A DNA stretch of 21,594 bases from a virus, in the IMG/VR virus record IMGVR_UViG_3300042401_001556, positions 1 through 21,594 of that record; one strand, 5' to 3'. The notes beneath the pieces are model-generated. The model was given only the letters and a program-made list of their open reading frames with translations. It was not told where the DNA came from and searched no databases. This document shows, piece after piece, positions 1 to 6,701 of the stretch (the stretch's first letter is position 1; each line of letters opens with the position of its first letter). The position numbers and the translations under genes were made by a program.

Positions 1-1146
1 TCGCAAGCCTACGATTACCGCACGATTCTAGCCTTGGGTGAATCCGCAGAACTTATCTTCCAGAATTTCGGCAGAACAGCTTTACGCACCCCAAACATGA
101 CAGATTACTCAATCCTAACTCAAGGCTACGCAGACACTCGTTATCAGGCTGTCGGATCTTACCTTACATCCGCAAACCTGACCTTTGCCAATCTCACAGG
201 CACGCCAACAACGCTATCAGGGTACGGCATCACAGATGGGCTAACCTCGGCCAATCTGACTCCTTACCTGACGATTTCCAGTGCCAACGCAACCTACGCC
301 GTCTTAGGCCACACGCACAGCATCGCCAATATTACAGGCTTGCAAACGGCACTGGATGCCAAGCTTGAGACAGCCAACTTTACTTATGCGAACCTGACAG
401 GCAAGCCAAGCACGTTTGCACCATCCGCTCACACGCACGCGATTTCTGAGGTCACAGGGCTTCAGACCGCACTGGATGCCAAGTTGCCATCGGTCAATTT
501 TACATATGCCAATCTGACTGGCACTCCAGCATCCTACAGCCTTCCAACAGCATCGACATCGGTTCTTGGTGGCGTCAAGGTGGATGGATCGACCATCACA
601 ATATCAAGCGGTGTGATCAGTGCTTCGGGATCGTCATATTCGCTCCCGGTAGCGTCTGCCTCTCAATTGGGTGGTGTTAAACTTGGAACAGGTGTTTCGG
701 TTGATGCCAACGGTTATCTATCGGTTTCAACGGCTTATGCTGGCACAGGTGCAAATAGCTTTACGGGGGCGCAAAACCTACAGGATAACGAGCTGACCCG
801 AGCCAAACTTCGTGACTATTCCGAATCTGTCTCCAGCCCAACGATATCATCCGGCACGCTGGTGCTGAACCTCGAAACATCGAATATCTTCACAGTCGCA
901 CTTAATGCAGCGATTACCACACTGACGATCTCCAATCCTCCTGCAAGCGGTTCCGGCGGCTCATTTACCCTGATCTTCACCGCAGATGGTACAGCTCGGG
1001 CAGTCACTTGGCCTGCGTCGATCAAATGGGCTGGTGGCACTGCTCCAACGATCACATCGGCATCCGGTAAGGTGGATAGCTTTGCATTCTTTACCTCAGA
1101 TGGTGGAACCAATTGGCAAGGGTACGTTGGAGGTCAAAACTTCTGA
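1..1146 (+). CDS. Tail fibre protein with HxH repeats (5' partial)
   Basis: This is a receptor-binding or side tail fibre at the virion surface. The frame is already open at base 1, so the true start lies outside the window; the TTG at 34 is only the first internal candidate. Two adjacent 40-residue units (about 304-423 and 424-543) share the core TGLQTALDAKL, each with an HTH triplet just before it (GHTHSIAN, SAHTHAIS). These match the known phage tail-fibre repeat; HxH motifs bind metal along the fibre axis in T4 gp37. A later section has fibre-type motifs (STSVLGGVKVDG, ASQLGGVKLGTG), and the C-terminus is rich in beta-type Thr/Ser sequence. The next gene starts inside its stop codon (TGATG at 1144-1148). 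The family is clear; the receptor is unknown. Confidence 0.85.
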   Translation, partial: SQAYDYRTILALGESAELIFQNFGRTALRTPNMTDYSILTQGYADTRYQAVGSYLTSANLTFANLTGTPTTLSGYGITDGLTSANLTPYLTISSANATYAVLGHTHSIANITGLQTALDAKLETANFTYANLTGKPSTFAPSAHTHAISEVTGLQTALDAKLPSVNFTYANLTGTPASYSLPTASTSVLGGVKVDGSTITISSGVISASGSSYSLPVASASQLGGVKLGTGVSVDANGYLSVSTAYAGTGANSFTGAQNLQDNELTRAKLRDYSESVSSPTISSGTLVLNLETSNIFTVALNAAITTLTISNPPASGSGGSFTLIFTADGTARAVTWPASIKWAGGTAPTITSASGKVDSFAFFTSDGGTNWQGYVGGQNF

Positions 1147-1856
1147 TGTTAGCCAATATAATCAGGAATGCCAAAAAGACTGTCGGTGGTGGAGGTGGAG
1201 GAATTGTAGGTGGCGACCCATATTTTAGCTCGGTATCGCTCCTGCTGCACATGGATGGCACGAATACATCGACAAACTTTGTGGATTCTGGGCCGAATGC
1301 ACTGGCAGTAACTGCGGCAGGAAATGCCCAAGTCAGCACGGCACAGAACAAATACGGTGGAGCAAGCGGATATTTTGATGGATCTACAGGTTATCTGTCG
1401 CTGACAGGAAACAGTTCCTTCCAGTTTGGAACGGGCGACTTCACGATAGAAGCATGGGTCTACATCTCTGCAAACGTAGCAAACCAGCAGACTTTCTTGG
1501 ATACTAGAGGGGCAGCTACGGCAACCCCGTTTACATTTGGGTTATATCAGTCGAAACTGGCTTTTTACGATGGAACGATGAGGCAGTCTTCTGCAACAGT
1601 CACAACAGGTCAGTGGTATCATTTCGCGGCGTGCCGATCTGGTGGAACCTTGCGTCTATTTATCGACGGAATAAGCTACTATAGCGCCTCCAGCACGACA
1701 AATTTCACGACTGGTGCAAACAGCATTTATATTGGCAGAGGATTTGATGCGGCGGCGTACTACACAAACGGCTTAATCGACGACCTCCGCATCACCAAAT
1801 ACGCTCGATATACCGCAAATTTCACGCCACCCACAGCAGCATTCCCCAACGCATAA
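1146..1856 (+). CDS. LamG/concanavalin A-like domain phage protein
   Basis: A 236-residue protein likely to be virion-exposed and to bind carbohydrate or host surface. A short basic N-terminus is followed by a Gly-rich linker (GGGGGG), then one laminin-G/jellyroll domain. Diagnostic blocks are SLLLHMDGTNTSTNFVDSG, YFDGSTGYLSL, FGTGDFTIEAWVYI, WYHFAACRSGGTLRLFIDG and LIDDLRITKYARYTANFTPP. I chose ATG 1146 over an in-frame TTG at 1113 because TTGGAGGT (1128-1134) sits 11-12 bases upstream and the ATG overlaps the fibre stop codon. Position right after the fibre suggests an accessory adhesin or fibre-tip protein. No signal peptide is visible. Confidence 0.8.
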   Translation: MLANIIRNAKKTVGGGGGGIVGGDPYFSSVSLLLHMDGTNTSTNFVDSGPNALAVTAAGNAQVSTAQNKYGGASGYFDGSTGYLSLTGNSSFQFGTGDFTIEAWVYISANVANQQTFLDTRGAATATPFTFGLYQSKLAFYDGTMRQSSATVTTGQWYHFAACRSGGTLRLFIDGISYYSASSTTNFTTGANSIYIGRGFDAAAYYTNGLIDDLRITKYARYTANFTPPTAAFPNA

Positions 1857-1865
1857 GGATCAAAC

Positions 1866-2432
1866 ATGCAATACTGCCAAGTCAGTCCAAACGGTCAAAT
1901 CTCAGGCCCACAGTGGCTACCACAGTCATTCACGACTGTATCTAATTTCAACGCACTCGATGACGCGAGTTTAGCCACATACGGCTATTACCCCTACACG
2001 CAGTCGCCAATCCCAAGCTATAACCCTGCCACACAGCGACTTTCCCAGAGCTTTGCCTTTGACGGCACATCCGTATCAGACACATGGACGGTCGTTGATC
2101 TGACGGCAGAAGAACAACAGGCTTATGTCATCCAACGACTCACCGAAATCGGCAACGGAATCGGCTCATTTCTTGATCAAGCGGTGTCCGTAAAGCAATA
2201 CGACAGCATTCTGTCAGCCACAAGCTGGACACTGAGCAACATCACAACTTACAAGTCTGAAGGCGATGCCGCAATCGCTTATCGCGACTCCATCTGGAGC
2301 TTGTTTTATAGCATGGTTCAAGCTGTTCAGGCGGGTACGCAAGCTGTGCCAACCGTGGGCGAATTCTTCGCATCGTTGCCACCGCTCTGGCCTATCAACA
2401 ACGGCAACGGGACATCCAACGGGCCAATCTGA
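1866..2432 (+). CDS. Fibre-associated phage protein, unknown function
   Basis: A 188-residue protein without a family I can name. AAGGAT lies just upstream of ATG 1866. The N-terminal part (residues about 30-85: LATYGYYPYTQSPIPSYNPA, FDGTSVSDTWTVVDLTAEE) resembles the N-terminal layout of many tail-fibre assembly or fibre-tail accessory proteins, in which a short beta region is followed by a helical region with a Gln-rich segment. The C-terminal half (about 85-188) is helical. The gene lies directly after two fibre-type genes and its stop overlaps the next start by one base. A fibre chaperone or accessory role is inferred from position and weak resemblance. Confidence 0.6.
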   Translation: MQYCQVSPNGQISGPQWLPQSFTTVSNFNALDDASLATYGYYPYTQSPIPSYNPATQRLSQSFAFDGTSVSDTWTVVDLTAEEQQAYVIQRLTEIGNGIGSFLDQAVSVKQYDSILSATSWTLSNITTYKSEGDAAIAYRDSIWSLFYSMVQAVQAGTQAVPTVGEFFASLPPLWPINNGNGTSNGPI

Positions 2433-2641
2433 TGACCTTCAGCACTGCCGCCAAGAACTTTGTCTTTCTCGTCACAGTTGCAATCTTGTTGCTGATTGTT
2501 GATCTGATCAAGTGGCAAAGCGGCAACGTAACATGGTCTGAAGCAATCTGGGAAGTCAATCAGCACTCACTCAGCTTTGCTCTCGGGGTGGGAATCGTCC
2601 TGGGCCACTGCTTCACCGTGCCAAGAGGGCTATCCAAATGA
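2432..2641 (+). CDS. Small two-helix membrane protein, holin candidate
   Basis: A 69-residue protein with two hydrophobic segments, about residues 7-26 (FVFLVTVAILLLIVDLI) and 47-62 (LSFALGVGIVLGHCF), and a short basic C-terminus. Size and topology fit a class II holin, but no sequence signature proves it. The start ATG shares one base with the previous stop and the next ATG overlaps its own stop (ATGA at 2638-2641), so it is translationally coupled on both sides. Confidence 0.55.
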   Translation: MTFSTAAKNFVFLVTVAILLLIVDLIKWQSGNVTWSEAIWEVNQHSLSFALGVGIVLGHCFTVPRGLSK

Positions 2642-2883
2642 CAGGAAAAGAACTGCTGGACTGGTTCATGAGAAGACAAAAGCCAAGCCTTGAAGAAATG
2701 GCAAAACGGCTGGCACGGCAAAAGGCAATCGAGCGGTATGCAGTGGACTCCAGAAAGCATGCCCAGTTGGTCACCCAGCTCGTCAATGTTCCTCCACCAG
2801 TGTTCCAAAACTATCTGGACGATCCGAACTACGTCTGGAATCCCAGCGTTATCCCAGTACCACCCAAGCCAAGGCCAATTTAA
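2638..2883 (+). CDS. Small charged helical protein, unknown
   Basis: An 81-residue protein with a basic, helical N-terminal two thirds (KELLDWFMRRQKPSLEEMAK) and a Pro-rich end (VPPKPRPI). No membrane segment and no recognised domain. It overlaps the preceding stop by ATGA and sits inside a run of tiny membrane proteins, which suggests a lysis or packaging accessory role, though nothing in the protein shows this. Confidence 0.55.
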   Translation: MTGKELLDWFMRRQKPSLEEMAKRLARQKAIERYAVDSRKHAQLVTQLVNVPPPVFQNYLDDPNYVWNPSVIPVPPKPRPI

Positions 2884-2894
2884 AGGACTCAAAC

Positions 2895-3107
2895 GTGAAC
2901 GACTGGATTGGACAAATCAACGCCCAGCAAGCCAGAGCGATCATCATTCGCATGGCTTTGGCAGGAACTGTGACGGCACTAGGCGTTCTGAGCCAACACC
3001 TTGACTCAATTATTGCAACCACCAGCCCATTGGGCATGGCGCTGGCGTTCGGGATCGCCCAAACGCTCATCTATCTCAACTCTGGCCAAACGCCACCAAA
3101 GGGTTGA
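2895..3107 (+). CDS. Small membrane protein, holin-like
   Basis: A 70-residue protein starting with GTG, with AAAGGA 8 bases upstream. Two hydrophobic stretches, about residues 14-32 (AIIIRMALAGTVTALGVLS) and 46-61 (LGMALAFGIAQTLIYL), separated by a short loop, then a polar tail. The layout resembles small phage holins. Together with the genes at 2432 and 3113 it makes three consecutive small membrane proteins, compatible with a holin/antiholin set. This is inference from topology only. Confidence 0.5.
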   Translation: MNDWIGQINAQQARAIIIRMALAGTVTALGVLSQHLDSIIATTSPLGMALAFGIAQTLIYLNSGQTPPKG

Positions 3108-3112
3108 TTTAA

Positions 3113-3298
3113 ATGCGTATCGAAGAAGTTATCAACCCCGACTATGGATGGATCGTGCCAGTAGCCCAAATCGTCACAGATAAAGCGGTTCAAGGCAGTT
3201 CTGTCGATCCGTCAATCCCTCAGACTATGTACGCATTGGCGGCAATCATCTATGCCATAGCAGCTTACCGCAGGTCTTTGAGAGACCCGAAGAAGTGA
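3113..3298 (+). CDS. Small single-pass membrane protein
   Basis: A 61-residue protein with one hydrophobic helix near the C-terminus (about 38-52, TMYALAAIIYAIAAY) followed by a basic tail RRSLRDPKK, so probably tail-anchored with a cytoplasmic C-terminus. AAAGGG lies about 8 bases before ATG 3113. Last gene before the non-coding hairpin block at 3299-3439. Family not recognised; a lysis-group role is guessed from its neighbours. Confidence 0.5.
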   Translation: MRIEEVINPDYGWIVPVAQIVTDKAVQGSSVDPSIPQTMYALAAIIYAIAAYRRSLRDPKK

Positions 3299-3315
3299 GC
3301 AGTCTCCCGCCGCCT

Positions 3316-3349
3316 ACCGTCTCACCGTCGAGAGGACAGGCGAGACGGT
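3316..3349. repeat. Inverted repeat 1 of a three-hairpin block
   Basis: ACCGTCTC (3316-3323) is the exact reverse complement of GAGACGGT (3342-3349), an 8-bp stem with an 18-base loop that can pair further (CC/GG). It lies 18 bases after the stop at 3298. No T tract follows on either strand, so it is not a classical intrinsic terminator. Confidence 0.7.
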
Positions 3350-3353
3350 TACC

Positions 3354-3375
3354 ATTTTGCTGGTGTCAGCAAAAT
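3354..3375. repeat. Inverted repeat 2 of a three-hairpin block
   Basis: ATTTTGCTG (3354-3362) pairs perfectly with CAGCAAAAT (3367-3375) around a 4-base loop GTGT. It starts 5 bases after hairpin 1. The 3' arm ends in AAAAT, so on neither strand is it a GC-rich stem followed by a T run. Confidence 0.75.
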
Positions 3376-3384
3376 AGTTGACAG

Positions 3385-3412
3385 ATGTTCCCGAAATCTG
3401 TTTCGGGAACAT
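3385..3412. repeat. Inverted repeat 3 of a three-hairpin block
   Basis: ATGTTCCCGAAA (3385-3396) pairs perfectly with TTTCGGGAACAT (3401-3412) around the loop TCTG: a 12-bp perfect stem, the strongest of the three. It lies 30 bases upstream of the gene starting at 3443. It could be an operator, an RNA processing site or a structured leader. The rest of the 3299-3439 gap shows no coding potential. Confidence 0.8.
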
Positions 3413-3442
3413 ACCCTAAACCCAAGAGAGGTAAGGTGATCC

Positions 3443-3676
3443 TTGTTCGCAGAGTTCATGATCTACACAGCTCAATCCTGTCAGTCTGGCCAGTGTCCAA
3501 AGCAGACAGTGACCACAACGACCACCACAGTCGAGCAAAAAGAGGTCAAGGTTCAATTCCTGCCTCCACGTCCCATCAACGGCAAACCACGACCACCAAG
3601 ATTCCTCTTGGCAAAACCTCGCGGCTTATTCAGCCCCAAGGCAATTTACATTTATGAAGTGGAAGCCAGCAAATGA
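3443..3676 (+). CDS. Small Cys-containing protein, unknown
   Basis: A 77-residue protein. The TTG start at 3443 has AAGGTGA a few bases upstream; an in-frame ATG at 3458 is the alternative (72 residues). It has a Cys pair in QSCQSGQCPK, a poly-Thr run (TVTTTTTTVEQ) and a basic Pro-rich second half (PPRPINGKPRPPRFLLAKPR). The short QSC-GQC style segment is reminiscent of exported planctomycete proteins, but no signal peptide is present here. Its stop overlaps the next start (ATGA, 3673-3676). Function not recognised. Confidence 0.5.
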   Translation: MFAEFMIYTAQSCQSGQCPKQTVTTTTTTVEQKEVKVQFLPPRPINGKPRPPRFLLAKPRGLFSPKAIYIYEVEASK

Positions 3677-3861
3677 TCAGCAAGATCATCATCCGCCTGT
3701 TGACACCGATCATCGTGGAGGTGATCCGCGAGCTGCTCTCCAAGCTGGCCAACGGCGAACTGGTGTCTATTGACGAGACCAGCGTGAAATCGGCGATGAA
3801 TCAGCGTGAAGAGTCGATTCAGTCGCAGCTTAAATCTGTTCAATGGGAGGTCGGCCTGTGA
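3673..3861 (+). CDS. Small amphipathic helical protein, unknown
   Basis: A 62-residue protein with a hydrophobic or amphipathic N-terminal helix (residues 1-25, IIIRLLTPIIVEVIRELLSK) and a charged C-terminal helix (NQREESIQSQLKSVQWE). It could be membrane-associated or form a coiled coil. It starts in an ATGA overlap with the upstream gene and contains, at 3845-3850, the GGGAGG ribosome site of the next gene, so the three genes are coupled. No family recognised. Confidence 0.5.
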   Translation: MISKIIIRLLTPIIVEVIRELLSKLANGELVSIDETSVKSAMNQREESIQSQLKSVQWEVGL

Positions 3862-4352
3862 TCGGACTTCTGATCGCAGTTCTACTGGCTCAACAGCCTG
3901 TTCCCTCGACTCTGGTTCCGCCAGCAGTCGAGGAACGGGTGGTGTTTAGTCATGCTGGATTCACCTACTTTGTGGGCAAGTCCAGTGGAAGTGTCATCGC
4001 CATCGAACAGGGTGGTGTTCGACCTGTCCCGCCACCAGTTCCTGATGAGGATGAAAAGCCTCAACCAGTCAGTGGAATCAAGTGGTTTTCGGTTGTTGTG
4101 GATGAATCCAAACCGGAGCAGCAAGCATGGCGTACAGATCCAGAGATCCGCAAGTTGCTAGAATCGCGTGGGATTCAGTACAGATCGTACACCGCCGAGG
4201 AGACGGACATCGACCGACTAGGGTTTCAAACAACCGTTGGTCAGATAGGTTTACCGACCGTCATACTTCAGGATCAGGCAGGAAAGATCGTCAAGTCTGT
4301 CAGTCCCAAGACCAAGGATGACATTATCAAGCTGGTGGAGGTGATCAAGTGA
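3858..4352 (+). CDS. Exported thioredoxin-fold-like protein lacking CxxC
   Basis: A 164-residue protein. I chose GTG 3858 because GGGAGG (3845-3850) is 7 bases upstream and the GTGA overlap with the previous stop is typical here; an in-frame ATG at 3843 would destroy this spacing. The N-terminus (IGLLIAVLLAQQPVPS) looks like a signal peptide or membrane anchor, followed by a Pro-rich linker (VRPVPPPVPDEDEKPQP). The C-terminal 90 residues look thioredoxin/glutaredoxin-like: strand IKWFSVVVD, helix RTDPEIRKLLESRGIQY, then the cis-Pro loop IGLPTVILQDQAGKIV. The CxxC pair is absent, so redox activity is unlikely; a binding or scaffold role in the periplasm is inferred. It is coupled to the peptidase gene downstream. 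Confidence 0.55.
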   Translation: MIGLLIAVLLAQQPVPSTLVPPAVEERVVFSHAGFTYFVGKSSGSVIAIEQGGVRPVPPPVPDEDEKPQPVSGIKWFSVVVDESKPEQQAWRTDPEIRKLLESRGIQYRSYTAEETDIDRLGFQTTVGQIGLPTVILQDQAGKIVKSVSPKTKDDIIKLVEVIK

Positions 4353-5140
4353 GCAATCTGCTTGGCTGGGTGACACCTGATGGCGAGCTTAGATACTTGG
4401 GAAGCCATGAATCTACGCTCATGCTGGCCACTGGCAAGCAACTCCCAGACATCCCCGAAAGCGAATGGGAAGAATTCGACCTGAGGGACGACCCAAAGTA
4501 TCCGGTCAAGATTAAAGACCAGAACGGAAAAGGGGCTTGCAATGGCCATGCAGCGGCAAGTTCGCTGGAAATCGCTCGCTACGTGTCTGGTGCTGCTCAT
4601 GTCCCTCTCAGTCCTTGGCTCGTCTATGCTGATCTTTGCAATGGCTGGGATGTTGGATCGAATATTGCAGAAGCTTTGGTCCACCTTGAAAACAAAGGGA
4701 CTTGCTCTGAGCCACTGGTTCCGTATGCAACAATTAATCCTTCACGAATTCCTCAGTCGGCCAGAACTGATGCCAAGCGGTTCAAGGTTGAGATCGGATA
4801 CAGACTCAACACCTTCAAAGACTTATGTATTGCCGCACAGCTCAGAATGCCATTTAACTTTTCAGTGCCGGTCAACGCCAACTTTAATGTTCTCGACAAA
4901 GATGGTGTCCCCGGCAATCGAGCTGGCTCCCACAACCATGCCGTCACAGGTGGAATGGGAATGAAGCGAATGCCCAACGGGAAGTGGGCGATCCTGATGC
5001 AGAACTCATGGGGAACTCAGTGGGGCTGGAATGGCTACTGCTGGATCATAGATCGTAATGTGGCCGGAACTAGCTGGGATGCTTATTGCGTCAGTGCCAC
5101 TGTGGCCGATCCAAACAACTTACCTCCAGTGCTTGCATAA
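4349..5140 (+). CDS. Papain-like (C1 family) cysteine peptidase
   Basis: A 263-residue protein that likely cleaves peptide bonds by a Cys-His-Asn mechanism. The papain signature is complete: oxyanion Gln58 in DQNGKGACNGHAA, nucleophile Cys64 in the same block, His197 in GSHNHAVTGG, and Asn219 in MQNSWGTQWGWNGY with the usual NSWG..WG..GY. The domain fills residues about 45-250; there is no pro-peptide of usual length and no signal peptide. GTG start in a GTGA overlap with the upstream gene, with GGTGGAGGTGATC just before it. It lies between a group of small membrane proteins and the head genes. It could be a lysis or entry enzyme acting on host envelope protein, or a virion maturation protease; the S78 protease downstream makes the second less needed. 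Confidence 0.9.
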   Translation: MSNLLGWVTPDGELRYLGSHESTLMLATGKQLPDIPESEWEEFDLRDDPKYPVKIKDQNGKGACNGHAAASSLEIARYVSGAAHVPLSPWLVYADLCNGWDVGSNIAEALVHLENKGTCSEPLVPYATINPSRIPQSARTDAKRFKVEIGYRLNTFKDLCIAAQLRMPFNFSVPVNANFNVLDKDGVPGNRAGSHNHAVTGGMGMKRMPNGKWAILMQNSWGTQWGWNGYCWIIDRNVAGTSWDAYCVSATVADPNNLPPVLA

Positions 5141-5184
5141 ATCGCACATTGAAACGAAAAACACCTAAGAGCAGGCTCAATGCC

Positions 5185-6069
5185 ATGCCAAGCGGCACGG
5201 AGTTGGAGCGTATTGCCCGCCGGATCCTCACGGAGCTGGGCAACAACGTGGCAAAACCGTGGCTGGCGATTTACGACCGAAAAAAGGAAGCCGATCCGTT
5301 CACGGCTCCGATTGATATGGCCGCCCAATTTATTCCAGTGATTGAAGCATGGATCGACGAATCTGGTCGGTCCTTTCTGGTGTCACTCGATCAACAGGAT
5401 GCGGATCAATGGTTGGTTCGTGCACCAGAAGTGATTGAGGCCGCACGCAATGCGACTCTGGACCTCTGCCAGGAGACGATCGACCAATTCACTACCGATA
5501 CACTCCGCACTCTGGAAGGCATGCGGGCTGATATCGCAGCTTCCATTGAGGCTGGCGAGACGGCTGGAGAATTGACCAACCGAATCAGCACATGGATCAA
5601 GGATAACGCTCGATGGCGGGCACGGCGCATTGCAATCACCGAATCAGCACGCGCCTATAACACCGGCCTGACAAGTGCTGCTGAGGGGCTGGACTTTATC
5701 ACCGGTTGGGAACTGCTCCTTTCCGGTGACGCCTGCCCGATGTGTCAAATGATCTTCAGATTATGCCCGGTCATTCCAAAGGGCGGAACCTTTGGGACGA
5801 ACGGTAAGAACAAGACATACAAAGACCTTAAATTTCCACCATTTCACCCTGGTTGCCGTTGCAGTCTCTTGGAAGTCTTTGAAGACGAGATGCCCAAGAA
5901 TCTGAAGCCACCTGTCAGGCCGGGTGAGAACGGATACCTACAGCCTGCAGACATCGACTTTGCTGCTGCTGAAGAGGCTGGATATCAATCGGTTGCAGTT
6001 GGCAACGCGAAATCATTCACAAAAACGGGCCGGATATTGGAGGCTGATAATGATCACAAAATCGACTGA
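5185..6069 (+). CDS. MuF-like phage head morphogenesis protein
   Basis: A minor head protein of the Mu gpF / SPP1 gp7 type, which associates with the portal and aids head assembly or DNA ejection. An N-terminal helical region (residues about 1-140) precedes the diagnostic C-terminal domain: RRIAITESARAYNTG (about 148-161), DACPMC (182-187) and PPFHPGCRC (218-226), whose Cys/His residues likely bind zinc. ATG 5185 (294 aa) has a weak AGAGCAGG upstream; an in-frame TTG at 5149 and an ATG at 5086 overlapping the peptidase gene are alternatives, so the start is uncertain. The C-terminus overlaps the protease gene by 20 bases. The portal gene normally found just upstream is not here. Confidence 0.85.
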   Translation: MPSGTELERIARRILTELGNNVAKPWLAIYDRKKEADPFTAPIDMAAQFIPVIEAWIDESGRSFLVSLDQQDADQWLVRAPEVIEAARNATLDLCQETIDQFTTDTLRTLEGMRADIAASIEAGETAGELTNRISTWIKDNARWRARRIAITESARAYNTGLTSAAEGLDFITGWELLLSGDACPMCQMIFRLCPVIPKGGTFGTNGKNKTYKDLKFPPFHPGCRCSLLEVFEDEMPKNLKPPVRPGENGYLQPADIDFAAAEEAGYQSVAVGNAKSFTKTGRILEADNDHKID

Positions 6070-6685
6070 TTCCGGCATCACAAAAAGCGATACAGGCGGC
6101 TTTGTGGGCTATGCTGCCCGCTTTTTAAATATCGACCGACAAGGCGATATCATTTTGCCGGGCGCATTCCAGAAGTCAATTCAAGACTTCATGGATTCTG
6201 GCGGACTGGTCCTGTCTGACCACGAAAACAAAACATCCGCGGTGATCGGCACGCTGAATGATGCGACCGAAGACCGGTCCGGTTTAAAAGTGGATGTGAC
6301 CTTTTCAGCCACAAAAGCCGGTCAGGATATCCGCACTCTGCTCCGCGAAAAAGCGGTTCGCAAGATGTCGATTTCATTTCTGGCAAGACAACCAGAACGA
6401 TTGAGCAAAAAGCAGGTCTCAGACCTATGGGACCGGTACGGATACAAACCAAACGCGAGTCAAATCAGGCTCGCTGAAAAGGGTGCAAACCTGATCAAAG
6501 AAGTGTCGGAGATTATCGAAGTCTCAGTGGTGCCGATCCCGGCCAACGCTGACGCTTCGATTATTAGCGTGAAATCGCTATCCGACGACGAAACACCGAC
6601 CCCGGTGGTGGATGCCAAGCACCTGGTGAAATTGTTTCGCCAGGCGGAATTGGCTGATTCGATATTGACCGCCGCCAAGCGGTAA
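6050..6685 (+). CDS. HK97-family prohead protease (S78)
   Basis: A 211-residue serine protease that cleaves scaffold and capsid N-termini during head maturation. The S78 triad is visible: His58 in GLVLSDHENKTSAVIG, Ser107 in VRKMSISF, and Glu157 in EIIEVSVVPIPANADA. These match the H-S-E triad of HK97 gp4. The length is normal. ATG 6050 has TTGGAGG 7 bases upstream (6037-6043); the open frame extends further upstream inside the MuF gene but without a ribosome site. It ends 16 bases before the capsid gene, as expected for a protease-capsid pair. Confidence 0.92.
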   Translation: MITKSTDSGITKSDTGGFVGYAARFLNIDRQGDIILPGAFQKSIQDFMDSGGLVLSDHENKTSAVIGTLNDATEDRSGLKVDVTFSATKAGQDIRTLLREKAVRKMSISFLARQPERLSKKQVSDLWDRYGYKPNASQIRLAEKGANLIKEVSEIIEVSVVPIPANADASIISVKSLSDDETPTPVVDAKHLVKLFRQAELADSILTAAKR

Positions 6686-6701
6686 ACGAAAGGTTCTTAA
6701 G

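Noticed and set aside
3378-3406. Perfect TTGACA (3378-3383) as a promoter -35
   Set aside because: No TATAAT-like hexamer at 16-18 bases (TTTCGG is found there).
3385-3657. Rightward 90-codon frame starting inside hairpin 3
   Set aside because: The ATG is in a stem arm, no ribosome site precedes it, and the overlapping 3443 frame has AAGGTGA and couples to the next gene.
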